NCBI GenBank assembly: GCA_964446835.1
Contig: CAYUQT010000004.1
Span: 165,582-229,581 of the forward strand
Direction: 5' to 3'
Length of the DNA stretch: 64,000 bases
Source of the DNA: CAYUQT01 sp964446835
Lineage (GTDB): Bacteria; Planctomycetota; Phycisphaerae; UBA1845; JAFGLZ01
This document shows, one piece after another, positions 18,332 through 26,904 of the stretch (positions within the stretch are counted from its first letter, which is position 1; each line of letters opens with the position of its first letter). Made by a program: the position numbers and the translations under genes. The notes beneath the pieces are model-generated. The model saw only the letters and a program-made list of their open reading frames with translations. It made no database searches and had not been told where the DNA came from.

Positions 18332-19226
18332 AGCGTTGCATGGCCTCCGCTACGATCTGAGGCTCGTCACGAGCCGTGTCCGGATCGACCAGCGGCTCGT
18401 GGGCAATGAGCTGGAAGTAGTAGTTGGGCAAGGACACCCAGAACCCCGGAACAATCGTCGCACCACACCGCAGGGCGATCTGAAGGGTGCCGGTCAGCCA
18501 TTCCCGTTCCTGACCGAAGATCCGCACCTTCTGTCGCTTGTGGTGGGGTGCTCGCTGACGGTCGACGTCCAGCGCGGTTCCCAATACGTAGTTGTCATGA
18601 AAACAACGAAAGAGATCTCGCGGATACTCGTCGGCATAGAAGATGCGGATGGCGGCCACTTCCGGATAGCGACGCGCGAAGACCTCCTGCATATGAAGGC
18701 GGAGCGTCCCTTCCTTCCGGTCGCGGACGCCCGCAACCTTGTACCCCAGAATGGCCATCAGCACGCCGGCAACATGGTGAGTTCCCACGTGGGGCATGGC
18801 GGCGTAGACACCCTTGCCTCGCGCGAGCCCCTGATCCATGTTCTGGCGCCCGACGAACTCCGTCCGGGCCAATACCTTCTCGCGGGGGATATGGTCGAAG
18901 ATCATGTAGAAGAGCTTGTCGCAGCGCAACCGCATGAACCACTGTCGGGTAAGGCGGCGGATCTCGCCGGAATCGAGCTTATGGTCTCCGTAGATCGCCT
19001 GGAGCCTTTCACGATAACGGCGTCGGAGCTTGTAGTTGATCAGCCACTCACACACTCCGAAGAACTGGCCGAACTTGTACAGCCCCGTCAGTCCAAAGGC
19101 ACCCAACCAACCCGCCAGAAAGGCCCGGGCGATGCCGAACTTGGCGCGCACAAACACCGGCAGGGCACTCTTGCCCTCCGGCCTCAGTTCAGAGTCTAGC
19201 CCCCGATCGTTTCGCGAACGCTCCAT
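18273..19226 (-). CDS. LpxL/HtrB-like lysophospholipid/lipid A acyltransferase family protein
   Basis: This 317-residue protein resembles the lauroyl/myristoyl acyltransferases that complete lipid A. An N-terminal hydrophobic segment (AFLAGWLGAFGLTGLYKFG) precedes the catalytic domain. The block aligned to the usual HX4(D/E) catalytic box reads HVGTHH near residue 145: the His is present but the acidic residue is replaced by His. Other family blocks remain, including a Gly-rich GKGVYAAMPH lead-in and the TGTLQIALRCGATIVPGF substrate-pocket block. The protein may be a divergent enzyme or an inactive relative. It begins the operon that continues into the transglutaminase-like gene and appears to be read from an almost leaderless transcript. 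Confidence 0.8.
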   Translation of the reverse strand: MERSRNDRGLDSELRPEGKSALPVFVRAKFGIARAFLAGWLGAFGLTGLYKFGQFFGVCEWLINYKLRRRYRERLQAIYGDHKLDSGEIRRLTRQWFMRLRCDKLFYMIFDHIPREKVLARTEFVGRQNMDQGLARGKGVYAAMPHVGTHHVAGVLMAILGYKVAGVRDRKEGTLRLHMQEVFARRYPEVAAIRIFYADEYPRDLFRCFHDNYVLGTALDVDRQRAPHHKRQKVRIFGQEREWLTGTLQIALRCGATIVPGFWVSLPNYYFQLIAHEPLVDPDTARDEPQIVAEAMQRYADLIEAHIRAHPDHLSKV

Positions 19227-19237
19227 AAGAATGGGTT

Positions 19238-19266
19238 AGTATAGCTGGTTGGTCTTTCGACGGCAA
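19238..19266 (-). promoter_or_regulatory. Sigma-70-type promoter for the acyltransferase operon
   Basis: On the minus strand a TTGCCG -35 box (19266-19261) and a TATACT -10 box (19243-19238) are separated by exactly 17 bases. Transcription would begin near 19231, only about 5 bases before the ATG at 19226. No Shine-Dalgarno sequence fits in that space, which suggests a leaderless message. Confidence 0.6.
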
Positions 19267-19380
19267 ACGGTCGGAAACAGTGCCTCAATGCGTGAACACA
19301 CCCGCTGTCGGGACGCGAATCGCCTCTCCCGGATGCCGGAGACGCCCCATCGTCTTTCCAACCGAATGAAGCCCTTCAGA

Positions 19381-20136
19381 TCAGGCGAAGGCCCACCCGC
19401 CGTCCACGTAGAGGGTCTGACCCGTGATGAAGTCACTCTCCTGGTCGGCCAGAAATGCGAACGTCCCGACAAGGTGCTCCGGCAACCCCCGGTACTTGAG
19501 GCTCTGGACGGCCAGCACCTTCTGGAGAACCGCCTCCTGATCGGGAAACCAGCGAAGCTCTTCCTCCACGAGGATCGCCCCGGGCGCTACCGCGTTCACC
19601 CGGATACCGCGAGGCCCATACTCGCGGGCCAGGGCCCGCGTCAGACCGATGATCCCGCCCTTGCTCGCCATATAGTGGGCCATGTTCTCCTGCGGCACCA
19701 TGAAGCACACGGTCGATACGTTGATGATCTTGCCGTAGCCTCGCTCGACCATCTCGGGCAGCACCTCGCGGCAGGTGTGATAGCACCCGTCCAGGTTCAC
19801 GCCCAGAATGCGATGCCAATCCTCCGGAGTCATCTCGGAGAACGGCTGCCGAGGATAGAGGCCGGCGTTGTTGATGAGAACGTCGATCCGAGCCCATGAA
19901 TGCCGGACCGTCTCGACCATGCGATGAACGCCGTGGGCGTTGGACACATCGGCCTGAACCAGACAGACGTCCCCGCCGGCCTGGCGAATCAGATCGGCGG
20001 CCTCCTCGGCCTCGGTCCGGTGCGAACGGTAGTTCAAACCGATCTTGGCGCCGCGTCGCGCCAGACCGATCGCCGCCCCGCGACCGATACCAACCGATGC
20101 GCCCGTAATCAGGATGACCTTGCCCTCTAAACCCAC
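19381..20136 (-). CDS. Short-chain dehydrogenase/reductase (FabG-like SDR)
   Basis: This 251-residue classical SDR has the cofactor motif TGASVGIGRG near residue 11 and the NNAG motif near residue 89. The YxxxK pair (YMASK) lies near residue 154, and the family terminus is GQTLYVDGGWAFA. The position of the catalytic Ser reads Thr (NVSTVCF), 13 residues before the Tyr, a tolerated but unusual change. Such proteins reduce or oxidise keto or hydroxy groups with NAD(P)H. FabG activity is possible, but no fatty-acid genes are adjacent. Translation starts at a GTG with AAGGGG upstream. The gene follows the sigma factor gene on the same strand after 122 bases. Confidence 0.92.
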   Translation of the reverse strand: MGLEGKVILITGASVGIGRGAAIGLARRGAKIGLNYRSHRTEAEEAADLIRQAGGDVCLVQADVSNAHGVHRMVETVRHSWARIDVLINNAGLYPRQPFSEMTPEDWHRILGVNLDGCYHTCREVLPEMVERGYGKIINVSTVCFMVPQENMAHYMASKGGIIGLTRALAREYGPRGIRVNAVAPGAILVEEELRWFPDQEAVLQKVLAVQSLKYRGLPEHLVGTFAFLADQESDFITGQTLYVDGGWAFA

Positions 20137-20258
20137 GATCGGCCCCTTAATGATGAAGGTCCGCGTCGCGGACCCTCATCCCTCCATCACCCACCGATAC
20201 GTAACGAAGGAGAATGTGAAACTCCGAAGTTCTGCCGACCGCTCGCTCGGAGCGTCGT

Positions 20259-21233
20259 CTAAGCTACCGCCATGCGGTTGTTCATCGCGATCCGAAGCTT
20301 CTCGATGGCGCGATTCTGAATCTGACGGACCCGTTCCTTGGTCAGCCCGATCATGTCGCCAACCTCACCCAGAGTCTTGGGCGCTTCCTCGGCCGGCTTG
20401 CCCAGCGATTTCAGGGCAAACCGTTCCATAATCACCATCCGTTCCGTCTCGTTCAGATGGGCCGCATTCTTGCTGAGAATTCGCTCCAGTTCCTCCACGA
20501 ACACCTGCTGGTTCTCCTCGAGTCGATTGTCCCGGAAGTCCGACGTTTCCACCGTGTCGTCGAGTTCGGTATGGTAGCGTTCGCGATGCCGGCTGGATCG
20601 AACGGCCAGTCGGGAAAACGCCTTGAGGATCGAACGGCAGGCATAGCTGCTGAAGCGATACCCCTTGATGAGATCGAACTTGTTGATGCTTCGTAACATG
20701 GCCATATTGCCCTCACTGATAAGTTCGTGCACGTCCAGGAGGGTGAATCGTGTATTCTTCGCCATCGCAAGAACCAGCGGGAAATTCGCGTTGACGACAT
20801 CCGCTCTGAGGGCAAGCACTCGGCGATACCAACGCACGAGATCCTTCGTCAGCCCGGTCGAATCCGTTGCCGTGCCCGCCTGGGCCGCCAGAAGTTCCAC
20901 GACCTTGCGCCGGGCGTAGTTGTATCTCAGGAAGGCTTGCTCCTCCTGAGAAGCGGTCATCTTGGCGAAGCGACGAGGTGTGGGAATCGCACCGGATGCT
21001 CTCCGGCGCTGGGCACACTCGTCATCGAAGCCGGGCGGAAACAGTTCGGCCTCGATATTCTCTTCATCCAAACGCGGATGATGAACGTAGTCGTGCCTGT
21101 GAACCAGAACCTGCTTGAGGATTTTCGCCTCGTCCGCGCTGAACTCGTTGTCGATCGAAAGGTCCGAGTCATACGAAATGTTTGATTCACCCTCGACCTC
21201 GATTTCTTCGATCGGTGCAATCGCTGTGGCCAT
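20259..21233 (-). CDS. Sigma-70 family RNA polymerase sigma factor, group 1/2-like
   Basis: This 324-residue factor has regions 2, 3 and 4. Region 2 lies near residues 143-208 (LLDVHELISEGNMAML, then FDLIKGYRFSSYA). Region 4 occupies about residues 256-320, with the -35-contacting helix GLTKERVRQIQNRAIEKL. The first 130 residues are acidic and charged and do not match region 1 of RpoD clearly. The protein is shorter than a housekeeping RpoD, so an alternative group 2/3 sigma factor is likely. The start has a strong GGAGGGAG box. A pseudo-receiver gene lies 76 bases upstream on the same strand and may be co-transcribed. Confidence 0.92.
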   Translation of the reverse strand: MATAIAPIEEIEVEGESNISYDSDLSIDNEFSADEAKILKQVLVHRHDYVHHPRLDEENIEAELFPPGFDDECAQRRRASGAIPTPRRFAKMTASQEEQAFLRYNYARRKVVELLAAQAGTATDSTGLTKDLVRWYRRVLALRADVVNANFPLVLAMAKNTRFTLLDVHELISEGNMAMLRSINKFDLIKGYRFSSYACRSILKAFSRLAVRSSRHRERYHTELDDTVETSDFRDNRLEENQQVFVEELERILSKNAAHLNETERMVIMERFALKSLGKPAEEAPKTLGEVGDMIGLTKERVRQIQNRAIEKLRIAMNNRMAVA

Positions 21234-21309
21234 GTCTACTCCCTCCGTGGGTCGATCCCCTCAGGTTCGACCAGATGTGTTGTGAAAAACCTCCCCAAAG
21301 TCCCCGTAT

Positions 21310-21753
21310 CTAAACGGCCGGCTGCTGTACAACCCTGTCGGCCAGTCTTGTCGATCGCGTCGGGAGTCCGTCACGACAGACCCCGGCAGACGGAACCCTG
21401 TCCAGCAAGACCGACCAGGGCACCGGAATGGTGAATGGACCCAGGAGCCGCAGGGCCGCCAGGTTCATTCCCAGTTCGGGCTTCTCAGACCGATCGGTCG
21501 TCAGGACAATGGGCAGGTCGCTGTGCAGAATCCGCACGCGAGCCGCCAATGCCGGGCCTGTGGAATCGGGAAGCTCCAAATTCAGCAATAGGAGATGGCA
21601 TGGCTGGCCCCGAAGACGACGCAGGGTAGCCCATGCCGTGGACATGATGTCCAACTCGACATTGGATGGAACGGCCTCGATCCTGTTGATCAGGCGACTG
21701 GGCAGTGCCCACACCACCCTCACAGGATCTATTCCCTGACAATTCCTCATCAC
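21310..21753 (-). CDS. Pseudo-receiver domain protein
   Basis: This 147-residue protein keeps the layout of a CheY-like receiver. A hydrophobic strand precedes the phosphoacceptor site, the LPDS turn follows it, and a strand-loop DLPIVLTTDRSE matches the beta-4 T/S position. However, the phosphorylated Asp is replaced by Asn in LLLLNLELPD near residue 58, and the N-terminal acidic pair is missing. It therefore probably cannot be phosphorylated in the usual way. Translation starts at GTG 21753 or the ATG at 21750, both behind GGGGAGAA. Its place directly upstream of a sigma factor gene suggests a regulatory role in that operon, as an inference. Confidence 0.65.
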   Translation of the reverse strand: MMRNCQGIDPVRVVWALPSRLINRIEAVPSNVELDIMSTAWATLRRLRGQPCHLLLLNLELPDSTGPALAARVRILHSDLPIVLTTDRSEKPELGMNLAALRLLGPFTIPVPWSVLLDRVPSAGVCRDGLPTRSTRLADRVVQQPAV

Positions 21754-22056
21754 GATTCTTCTCCCCTTTAGGCAGATCCTCTGCCGATTGAGGAAAGGGC
21801 AGACCGCGTGCCAGCAAGGGGGGTGAACTGCAAATGGCTTGTCTGACTTGATTTATAGAACACGCACTCGAAGTGTACGCCCCGCAGGCGCACTGGAATC
21901 TGGCGCCTTGGGCGCAGGCGCCTTGTTTGAGGGCGCGCCGAAGAGGCCCCCTCGACGCGCGGCTAGGCAGCGATGATTCCGGTGAGATGGTCTTGGAGGT
22001 TTATAGGAAAACGATACCGACGGTTCGCGCGAACGTCTTGGCCGGTAAAAATGTGT

Positions 22057-22095
22057 GGGGCCCCAGTCTGTAGGAGGCAGCCAAGCTGGGGCCCC
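22057..22095. repeat. Perfect 10-bp inverted repeat with 19-base loop
   Basis: The arms GGGGCCCCAG (22057-22066) and CTGGGGCCCC (22086-22095) are fully complementary. No T-run follows on either side, so an intrinsic terminator is unlikely. Confidence 0.7.
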
Positions 22096-22172
22096 GATCC
22101 AGGGCAACGTGAAGGAGGATGTCGTATAGGGTTGCTAGGGTTTCTGGTTCTAAGTTCCCTTTCGATCCGATC

Positions 22173-22206
22173 GCAGGGTGGCGCCCGTTGGGGCACCGCC
22201 CCCTGC
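22173..22206. repeat. GC-rich hairpin with one bulge
   Basis: Arms at 22173-22183 and 22197-22206 pair except for one bulged base, enclosing a 13-base loop. It sits within the long non-coding stretch. Confidence 0.6.
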
Positions 22207-22484
22207 CATCGGCAATCGCTCAAGTACCGACCGGCCCGCCGGGTCCGAGGCCCCACGCCTCGATCACCACCGACTGCCCGGCCAAGCGATCTATCCATAC
22301 GCTGGGACAGGTCGCTCCGGAGCATCGGACCCGTCTCGCGGCAGAGGAACAGTAAGATATCCCCTCGGGAGAGGCAAATCAGGAAGGAGGAAATCCGATC
22401 ACACTGGACGCCAACGGATTCGGACTGCCGAGGAAAGCAGCCCGTTTCTGACCCCCAGCCGTCCCCTTGCGACCCCCAGTTGGA

Positions 22485-23357
22485 TCACTTGGGGGATTGG
22501 CCTCGCAACGCGCGAATCTGGTCGAACGACTGCCAGGCGGCGGCTTCGATGTTGCCCCGCATGACCTTCTCCAGATAGCCGAACGACTCGAACTCGACCG
22601 AGCAGAAGCCCTCGTAGCCGATCGCGTCGAGTGCGGCGAAGAAGGCCTTCCAGTCGACATGGCCCTCGCCCAACATCGGAAAGGCGAACTGTCCGGCCAC
22701 CGGCACACCCGCGGCATCCTTGAGATGGCAATGCTTGATGGCCTTGCCCCACTGTCGGATCAGCCAGTCCATATCGCGGTGCCCGTAGAGCGTATCGTGC
22801 GACGGATCGAAGTTCACGCCCAGGCAGTCGCGGTGATAGTGGTCGATGAGGTACCGCGTCGTGTACACATCGTGGCTGAGCTGTCCCCAGACGCCCTCCA
22901 CGGCGATGGCAACGCAGGCCTTCTCGGCGGCTGCGACGAAACGATCGTAGGCCTCGAAGACCTGCCCCCAGGCGGCACCCATGCTGATGTCGCGATTGAC
23001 GACCGGCGCGGCGGGGTCCCACGGGGCCGGACCGGTGAAGAAGTTAAGCGTCTTGATGCCGGCCTCGGCGGCGGCTTCGATACACTCCACACCGAGCGTG
23101 ATACGGTCGGCGCGAACGTCGTCCTTCAGGCAGACGACGTCCTGTTGAACGACCACCTCGCTGACCTCCAGGCCGCCGTCGCGCGTGATCTCGACCAGAC
23201 GGCGAAGGTCCGCCGCAGAACGAGTCCGCGGATTGAAGTGGGCGAGGGTCCACTCGATGCCCTCATAGCCAATCGCCTTGAGCGACCGGACCACGTCCTT
23301 GGGTGCCATCTGCGAGTATCCCAGCGAGGCCATGAATGCCAGTCGGATCTTGCTCAT
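22485..23357 (-). CDS. Sugar phosphate isomerase/epimerase family (AP_endonuc_2 TIM barrel)
   Basis: This 290-residue cytoplasmic protein has the xylose-isomerase-like TIM barrel. It begins KIRLAFMASLGYSQMAPKD and contains YEGIEWTLAHF, CLGVNFDPSHD, KHCHLKDAAG and FCSVEFESFGY, which carry the metal-binding Asp, His and Glu positions typical of the family. Such proteins isomerise or epimerise sugars, inositols or hydroxypyruvate; the exact substrate is not predictable. GAGGAG sits 9 bases before the ATG. The gene follows the DUF4159 fusion gene after 12 bases and is probably in its operon. Confidence 0.92.
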   Translation of the reverse strand: MSKIRLAFMASLGYSQMAPKDVVRSLKAIGYEGIEWTLAHFNPRTRSAADLRRLVEITRDGGLEVSEVVVQQDVVCLKDDVRADRITLGVECIEAAAEAGIKTLNFFTGPAPWDPAAPVVNRDISMGAAWGQVFEAYDRFVAAAEKACVAIAVEGVWGQLSHDVYTTRYLIDHYHRDCLGVNFDPSHDTLYGHRDMDWLIRQWGKAIKHCHLKDAAGVPVAGQFAFPMLGEGHVDWKAFFAALDAIGYEGFCSVEFESFGYLEKVMRGNIEAAAWQSFDQIRALRGQSPK

Positions 23358-23369
23358 CGAAGGGGCTCC

Positions 23370-25628
23370 TCAGTACGACAGGGCATACAGAAGGACGTTG
23401 ACCGCCACGCGACGGGCGTCCTCCTCGACATAGCCGCGGCAGTGATGGCACTGATGCCCTTCCAGTCCGCAGCCGATTCCGAAGGGACTATACACGACGG
23501 CGGTACGACCGGCGAGTTCGATTCCTTCGAGTGTCGGGGCGTTCAGGGCAGGCTGTTCGCGCTGGACCGCCGGCCGGTAGGTAACGCGGGAGATACCATA
23601 GCCCACCGCCCCCGACAGGATCGCGTGATCGGTGGGCAGGCGTTTCAACGACGCATCGCCGAACAGTCTGGCCATCGTCCGACGAAAGGCCGTATCGAAG
23701 GCCTTGCGGCCACAGCACGCTTCGGCAAACAGGAAGCCTCCACGCTGCAGGAACCGCTTGAGGTTCTCGCCCTGGGCCGGTGTCAGCGAGAAATCGTAGT
23801 GCCCGACCATGTAGAGGATCGGGTAGTCGAAGACGCCGTCCTCTTCGAGTCGGATGGGTTGAGCCTGGGTCATGACGTCCACGTTGGCCCGCTCGTTGAG
23901 GAGGATGGCCAGATTGACCATCGCATGGGGATCGGGACGCCAATCGCCGTTGTGAACAACCTGTCCGATCTGCAGGCCGCTGCGGACCTCTCGACGCTGC
24001 GTGGGATTGGCCTCGGGCAGTCTTACGCGAGCGAGCCGATCGCGCAGAGGCTCGCGTCCCGTCGCGTAGGCGGCAATATTGGCGCCCATCCGAAGCGCCT
24101 GCTCGCTCAGCACTGGGATGTTCATCTGCTCCCAGAGGCAGGAAAGGTCTCGGGGACTGAACAGGATGCTGGTTCGGCACCCCAGGTCGATCCCCTCGAT
24201 CTCGAAGTCCTCGACGTTCAGGTCGTACGCGGCGTGATAGATCGGGTGTTCCGGTTCGAGAGGTCTGAGGGGAAACTCGCCGAAGACGTCCTCGGCGAAG
24301 GCCCGCATCCCGTCGACAAAGGCCTTGGAACCGCAGCAGGCCTCGGCCAGAATCACGCCGCCGTTCTCGACGAACCGCCGCAACTTCTCGGCGGTGTCCT
24401 TCGTGAAGCGCGGGAAGCTGTGGCCGGTGAAGTAGAGGATGGGGGCTTCGAGCCATTGCTCCATCGGGGCATCCCAGTCGACGACCTGCCAGGTCACCGG
24501 TTCTCCGAGTTGGTTGCCGAGCCAGGTGGTCAGGTGGGCTGCGTCATTGCGATCGGGAGTCCAGTCGGTGTTGCGCGACCATCGCAACTTGTTGACCAGC
24601 AGGCTGCGGTGGCCTTTGCCCAAGAAGAGCAGGGCGAACGAGGTGTCCACGATCGAGTCGCCCCACGAACCGTCCCCCCTCTGTTGTTGGACCAGGAAGC
24701 CGGCCCCCTCACGATACCAGTCATGCCCACCAAAGCGCGAGAGCCCGATCAGCATCCCCACGCGCTCCAGACCATAGAGGTAGTAGTAGGGCCAGCTGTG
24801 GCTTCCGGGATTCTCCCGGACCGAGAAACGCAGGGTGAGCCAGTTCAGGCCGGCCATCAGGGCCGTATGGTTGGCGTACTGCCCGCAATGCGGAGCCTTA
24901 CCCTCTTTCGTAAAACCTTTCTCGCGGCGAGTGACCACCGAGTTGCCGACGATGTAGAGACTGGCCAGACCGGCGGTGGTCATGCTGCCCGTTGCGGGCC
25001 CCTGGGCGGTGGGACTGTAGCCCCAGCCACCGTCTTTCATCTGAGTGAGCATCCAGTGCCGCTCGGCAATCTCCCAGACTCGCGGGGGAATCTGAGCGCC
25101 CGCACGACTCGCTTCGTAGAGCCCCAACAGGGCATATTGCGTATTCGAGTGATCGCCCATGCCCCCGAACGCGCCCATGCGTTGGCCATAAGACCATGTG
25201 CCTGCGGAGAGCTGCGTCTTGACCAGCCAGTCGGCGGCGACTTGGATGTCTCTGGCGTAGGCCCGAGGGTCCGCGGTCGCCAGCGCCATGATCTTCAGAG
25301 CGACGGTGTAGGTGTGGAGATTGGCCGTATTCTGCACGGCCGCAAGCCCTGCCCGAATGTGCGGATCGTCTCGGGGCACCCCGGCGGTGAGCATCGCGAA
25401 AACCGACAGGGCGGTGGTTCCACCGGGCTGATGCATCATGGTCCAGTGCCCGTCGGCACCCTGCACGCCCGCAAGGTAAGTTGTTCCACGACGAATGGCC
25501 CGTTTGACCTGATCGCCCGTAACCTCCTGGGCCGGCAGGGGCGACACCCCCATCAAAGTCGTCACGAGAAGCACGCAGGCACACGACCTTCGCGATGGAT
25601 GGAATTGGCAGACTCCCATGGGTCTCAT
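23370..25628 (-). CDS. Exported prenyltransferase/squalene-cyclase-like repeat protein with two DUF4159 domains
   Basis: This protein of about 752 residues has a signal sequence (CACVLLVTTLMGVSPLPAQ). Residues 35-360 form alpha-alpha barrel repeats of the prenyltransferase/terpene-cyclase type, with blocks such as GVQGADGHW, KTQLSAGTWSYGQ, MKDGGWGY and QRGDGSWGDS. Two DUF4159 domains follow, near residues 390-500 and 570-690. Each contains a strand ending ILYFTGH or ILYMVGH, then GG and EACCG (VILAEACCGSKAF; FLFAEACCGRKAF). DUF4159 resembles the glutamine-amidotransferase-like fold, but its role is unknown. An in-frame TTG at 25661 would extend the protein; the ATG at 25628 is preferred. The downstream isomerase gene is likely co-transcribed. 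Confidence 0.85.
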   Translation of the reverse strand: MRPMGVCQFHPSRRSCACVLLVTTLMGVSPLPAQEVTGDQVKRAIRRGTTYLAGVQGADGHWTMMHQPGGTTALSVFAMLTAGVPRDDPHIRAGLAAVQNTANLHTYTVALKIMALATADPRAYARDIQVAADWLVKTQLSAGTWSYGQRMGAFGGMGDHSNTQYALLGLYEASRAGAQIPPRVWEIAERHWMLTQMKDGGWGYSPTAQGPATGSMTTAGLASLYIVGNSVVTRREKGFTKEGKAPHCGQYANHTALMAGLNWLTLRFSVRENPGSHSWPYYYLYGLERVGMLIGLSRFGGHDWYREGAGFLVQQQRGDGSWGDSIVDTSFALLFLGKGHRSLLVNKLRWSRNTDWTPDRNDAAHLTTWLGNQLGEPVTWQVVDWDAPMEQWLEAPILYFTGHSFPRFTKDTAEKLRRFVENGGVILAEACCGSKAFVDGMRAFAEDVFGEFPLRPLEPEHPIYHAAYDLNVEDFEIEGIDLGCRTSILFSPRDLSCLWEQMNIPVLSEQALRMGANIAAYATGREPLRDRLARVRLPEANPTQRREVRSGLQIGQVVHNGDWRPDPHAMVNLAILLNERANVDVMTQAQPIRLEEDGVFDYPILYMVGHYDFSLTPAQGENLKRFLQRGGFLFAEACCGRKAFDTAFRRTMARLFGDASLKRLPTDHAILSGAVGYGISRVTYRPAVQREQPALNAPTLEGIELAGRTAVVYSPFGIGCGLEGHQCHHCRGYVEEDARRVAVNVLLYALSY

Positions 25629-25836
25629 AATACGCCGGATATCGAGCCACTCAAAGACCAACTCGCACGACGGATTTGCCGATACTGAAAATACGTCGTC
25701 ATATGCGCGTCCTTGGATACCGGCTGGACCGTCGACGACGCCTGTGTTTGGGGCCGACAGACCGTGCGCCGTCGCCGGCGATCTCGATGGATGCGTTCGG
25801 CCCCCGATTCTTCATGATGCGTAAGGTGTACACGCG

Positions 25837-26904
25837 TTGAAGCGAAACCTGACACGTCGGCAGTTTCTGAGCCAGGTGGCCTCCGCGGTCGGCGCCGCAG
25901 AGGCGGGGCTCGTTCTGGCCAGTGAGTCCCACGATGCCTCGCACGCCGCACCGACAACCGCCATCACGACCACGACATCTTCACCGGCCGTCCATGCCCC
26001 GGTCTCGCGGGGTGCCCGATCTCAGGTCTTTGAGTTTCGCTCTTCCCGACTCGTCGTGAATCAGATCATCCACGAGAAACTGCTCGGCGAGTTGATCGAG
26101 CAGGCGGCGTGTCACGTCAGCGGAAAGCACCGGCCTGCCGATGCCTGGCACGCCCTCTTCAGCGATCAGGACACCATCGGCATCAAGTTCAACGGGTCCG
26201 GGGCCGCCGGCATGGCCACCACCGAACCCTTTGCACAGATGCTGGTGAACTCTCTGATCCGTTCGGGCTGGGCCCCTGAGAAGCTCGTCCTCATCGAGGT
26301 CGATCACCGGCTCGCCAGACGCCTTAAGACGCAACCTCGGCAGTTGGGCTGGCGGGCGCAGCCGACGGACTTCGGCAGCGGCACCGACAACTTCGCAACC
26401 GTCTTGGATCAGGTGACGGCCATTCTCAACGTGCCGTTCCTGAAGGCCAACAAGATCGCCGGCATGAGCGGCTGCATGAAGAACCTCAGCCATGCACTCG
26501 TCAAGCACCCCAGCCATTACCACGAGAACCACGAACCGGCCCCCAAGGTCGGCGTTCTCAAGACCGGACACCACTGTGCCCCGTACATCGGCGACATACT
26601 GGCCACGCCGCTCGTTCGCGGGAAGCTCCGCTTTCATCTGATGAACGCCTTGCGAACGCTGCGCGAACCGATGTTTGATCCCACCGGACCGGCCGTGGAA
26701 CCTTACGGAGCCATACTGGCCGGACGAGATCCTGTCGCGATCGATATGATCGGATTGGAGATCCTCAACGACCTCCGCCGGGACAGCGGAGATCGTCCCC
26801 TCAGCGAGCCCGACACCCCCCTGCCGCAGCACCTTGACGCGGCCCGAGCGGGTCTGGGCTTCTGGCATCCCGACTTCGTCGTGCATCACGTCTTGAAACC
26901 CTGA
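25837..26904 (+). CDS. Tat-exported DUF362-like protein
   Basis: This 355-residue protein begins NLTRRQFLSQVASAVGAA, a twin-arginine signal. The mature part follows the DUF362 pattern: DTIGIKFNGSGA, a conserved block with VLNVPF-like ILNVPFLKANKIAGMSGCMKN, GVLKTGHHCAPYIGD, and AILAGRDPVAIDMIGLEIL near the end. DUF362 proteins are widespread in anaerobes and planctomycetes and have no settled biochemical role. The initiation codon is TTG, because in-frame stops exclude anything earlier; AAGG lies 10 bases upstream. The gene is divergent from the DUF4159 fusion gene. Confidence 0.82.
   Translation: MKRNLTRRQFLSQVASAVGAAEAGLVLASESHDASHAAPTTAITTTTSSPAVHAPVSRGARSQVFEFRSSRLVVNQIIHEKLLGELIEQAACHVSGKHRPADAWHALFSDQDTIGIKFNGSGAAGMATTEPFAQMLVNSLIRSGWAPEKLVLIEVDHRLARRLKTQPRQLGWRAQPTDFGSGTDNFATVLDQVTAILNVPFLKANKIAGMSGCMKNLSHALVKHPSHYHENHEPAPKVGVLKTGHHCAPYIGDILATPLVRGKLRFHLMNALRTLREPMFDPTGPAVEPYGAILAGRDPVAIDMIGLEILNDLRRDSGDRPLSEPDTPLPQHLDAARAGLGFWHPDFVVHHVLKP

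Larger units (their letters stand above)
21754..22484. other. Palindrome-rich non-coding stretch of about 730 bases
   Basis: No open frame here has a ribosome site and recognisable content. The stretch is unusually rich in inverted repeats. Two GGCGCC blocks lie at 21902-21907 and 21917-21922. A 12-base palindrome GTTCGCGCGAAC is at 22023-22034. A 10-bp stem GGGGCCCCAG/CTGGGGCCCC spans 22057-22095. A stem with one bulge, GCAGGGTGGCG against CGCCCCCTGC, spans 22173-22206. It lies between the start of the pseudo-receiver gene and the end of the isomerase gene, both on the minus strand. It may hold a structured RNA or regulatory leader. Confidence 0.45.

Noticed and set aside
22467..25688. A 1073-codon open frame on the plus strand
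   Set aside because: It covers the isomerase and DUF4159 fusion genes in antisense, and both of those have clear domains and ribosome sites.
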